In this document: piece after piece, positions 56,171 to 57,051 of the stretch
Numbering within the stretch: position 1 is the stretch's first letter
Layout: every line of letters begins with the position of its first letter
From: Acidimicrobiales bacterium
Lineage (GTDB): Bacteria > Actinomycetota > Acidimicrobiia > Acidimicrobiales > GCA-2861595
NCBI GenBank assembly: GCA_036262515.1
Contig: DATAIT010000019.1
Span: 1 to 57,051 of the forward strand
Reading direction: 5' to 3'
DNA length: 57,051 nt
Notes under the pieces: model-generated
The model's database searches: none
What the model was told of the DNA's origin: nothing
What the model saw: the letters and a program-made list of their open reading frames with translations, nothing else
Translations under genes and position numbers: made by a program

Positions 56171-57051
<881 letters not shown>

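Overview
The window is a 57 kb piece of a high-GC actinobacterial chromosome. The best guess is an uncultured member of the class Acidimicrobiia. Four things point there: very GC-rich third codon positions, many GTG and some TTG starts, many genes with a TAnnnT -10 box only 6-8 nt before the start codon (leaderless transcription), and two secreted proteins built from YWLVASDGGIFAFGDA-type repeats. From memory, the gene set and loose order (leuCD with an IclR-type regulator, leuB, serA, ilvBNC, gatCAB, ligA, mnmA, iscS) resemble the Rv2987c-Rv3025c part of Mycobacterium tuberculosis. There is no phage, insertion sequence, rRNA, tRNA or CRISPR array. This is mostly core chromosome.

Layout. 1-1408: the acidic end of an unknown protein and an acyl-CoA dehydrogenase. 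1459-6474: a minus-strand operon leuB-ilvE-cimA-unknown-epoxide hydrolase, headed by an attenuator with a short leader peptide. 6540-8771: greA, a CooC-like ATPase interrupted by one in-frame TGA, and an alpha/beta hydrolase. 8797-11548: an IclR-type regulator divergent from leuCD, with a palindromic operator between them. 11719-16748: a membrane protein, a GlxA-type regulator, a rhomboid protease, two small unknown genes and a secreted 3D-domain protein. 16767-18459: leuA with its attenuator. 18512-25451: a proline/alanine-rich membrane protein, the aspC-DUF3105-serA operon divergent from serC, and an AbiEi/DUF559 protein. 25567-29006: ilvBNC with its attenuator. 29183-34130: a GDSL lipoprotein, a large delta-60/Calx-beta surface protein, and ilvD. 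34181-38231: a lipoprotein with gatCAB. 38259-44473: esterase, SCP2 protein, PASTA kinase, small membrane protein, ligA. 44524-49611: membrane protein, PPK2, mnmA, iscS, PaaK-like ligase. 49723-57051: SRPBCC protein, GH57 protein, glgB, maltokinase and the 3' part of treS.

How the genes work together. Nearly all of branched-chain amino acid synthesis is present: citramalate synthase for the threonine-independent isoleucine route, LeuABCD, IlvBNCD and IlvE. Three of these operons (leuB-ilvE-cimA, leuA, ilvBNC) carry separate leader-peptide attenuators, and the control codons fit each operon: Val/Ile, Leu-Leu-Leu and Ile-Leu-Val. leuCD instead has a transcription-factor operator, and ilvD has only a leaderless promoter. 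SerA and SerC give the serine pathway. GatCAB, MnmA and IscS are tRNA-linked. TreS, maltokinase and GlgB belong to the GlgE-type route from trehalose to alpha-glucan.

The most unusual items are the CooC-like gene, where TGA sits at the expected metal-binding cysteine and is followed by a bacterial-SECIS-like hairpin (a selenocysteine candidate), and a family of four near-identical 37-43 nt palindromes placed at gene ends, two of which bracket the DUF559 nuclease-like gene.
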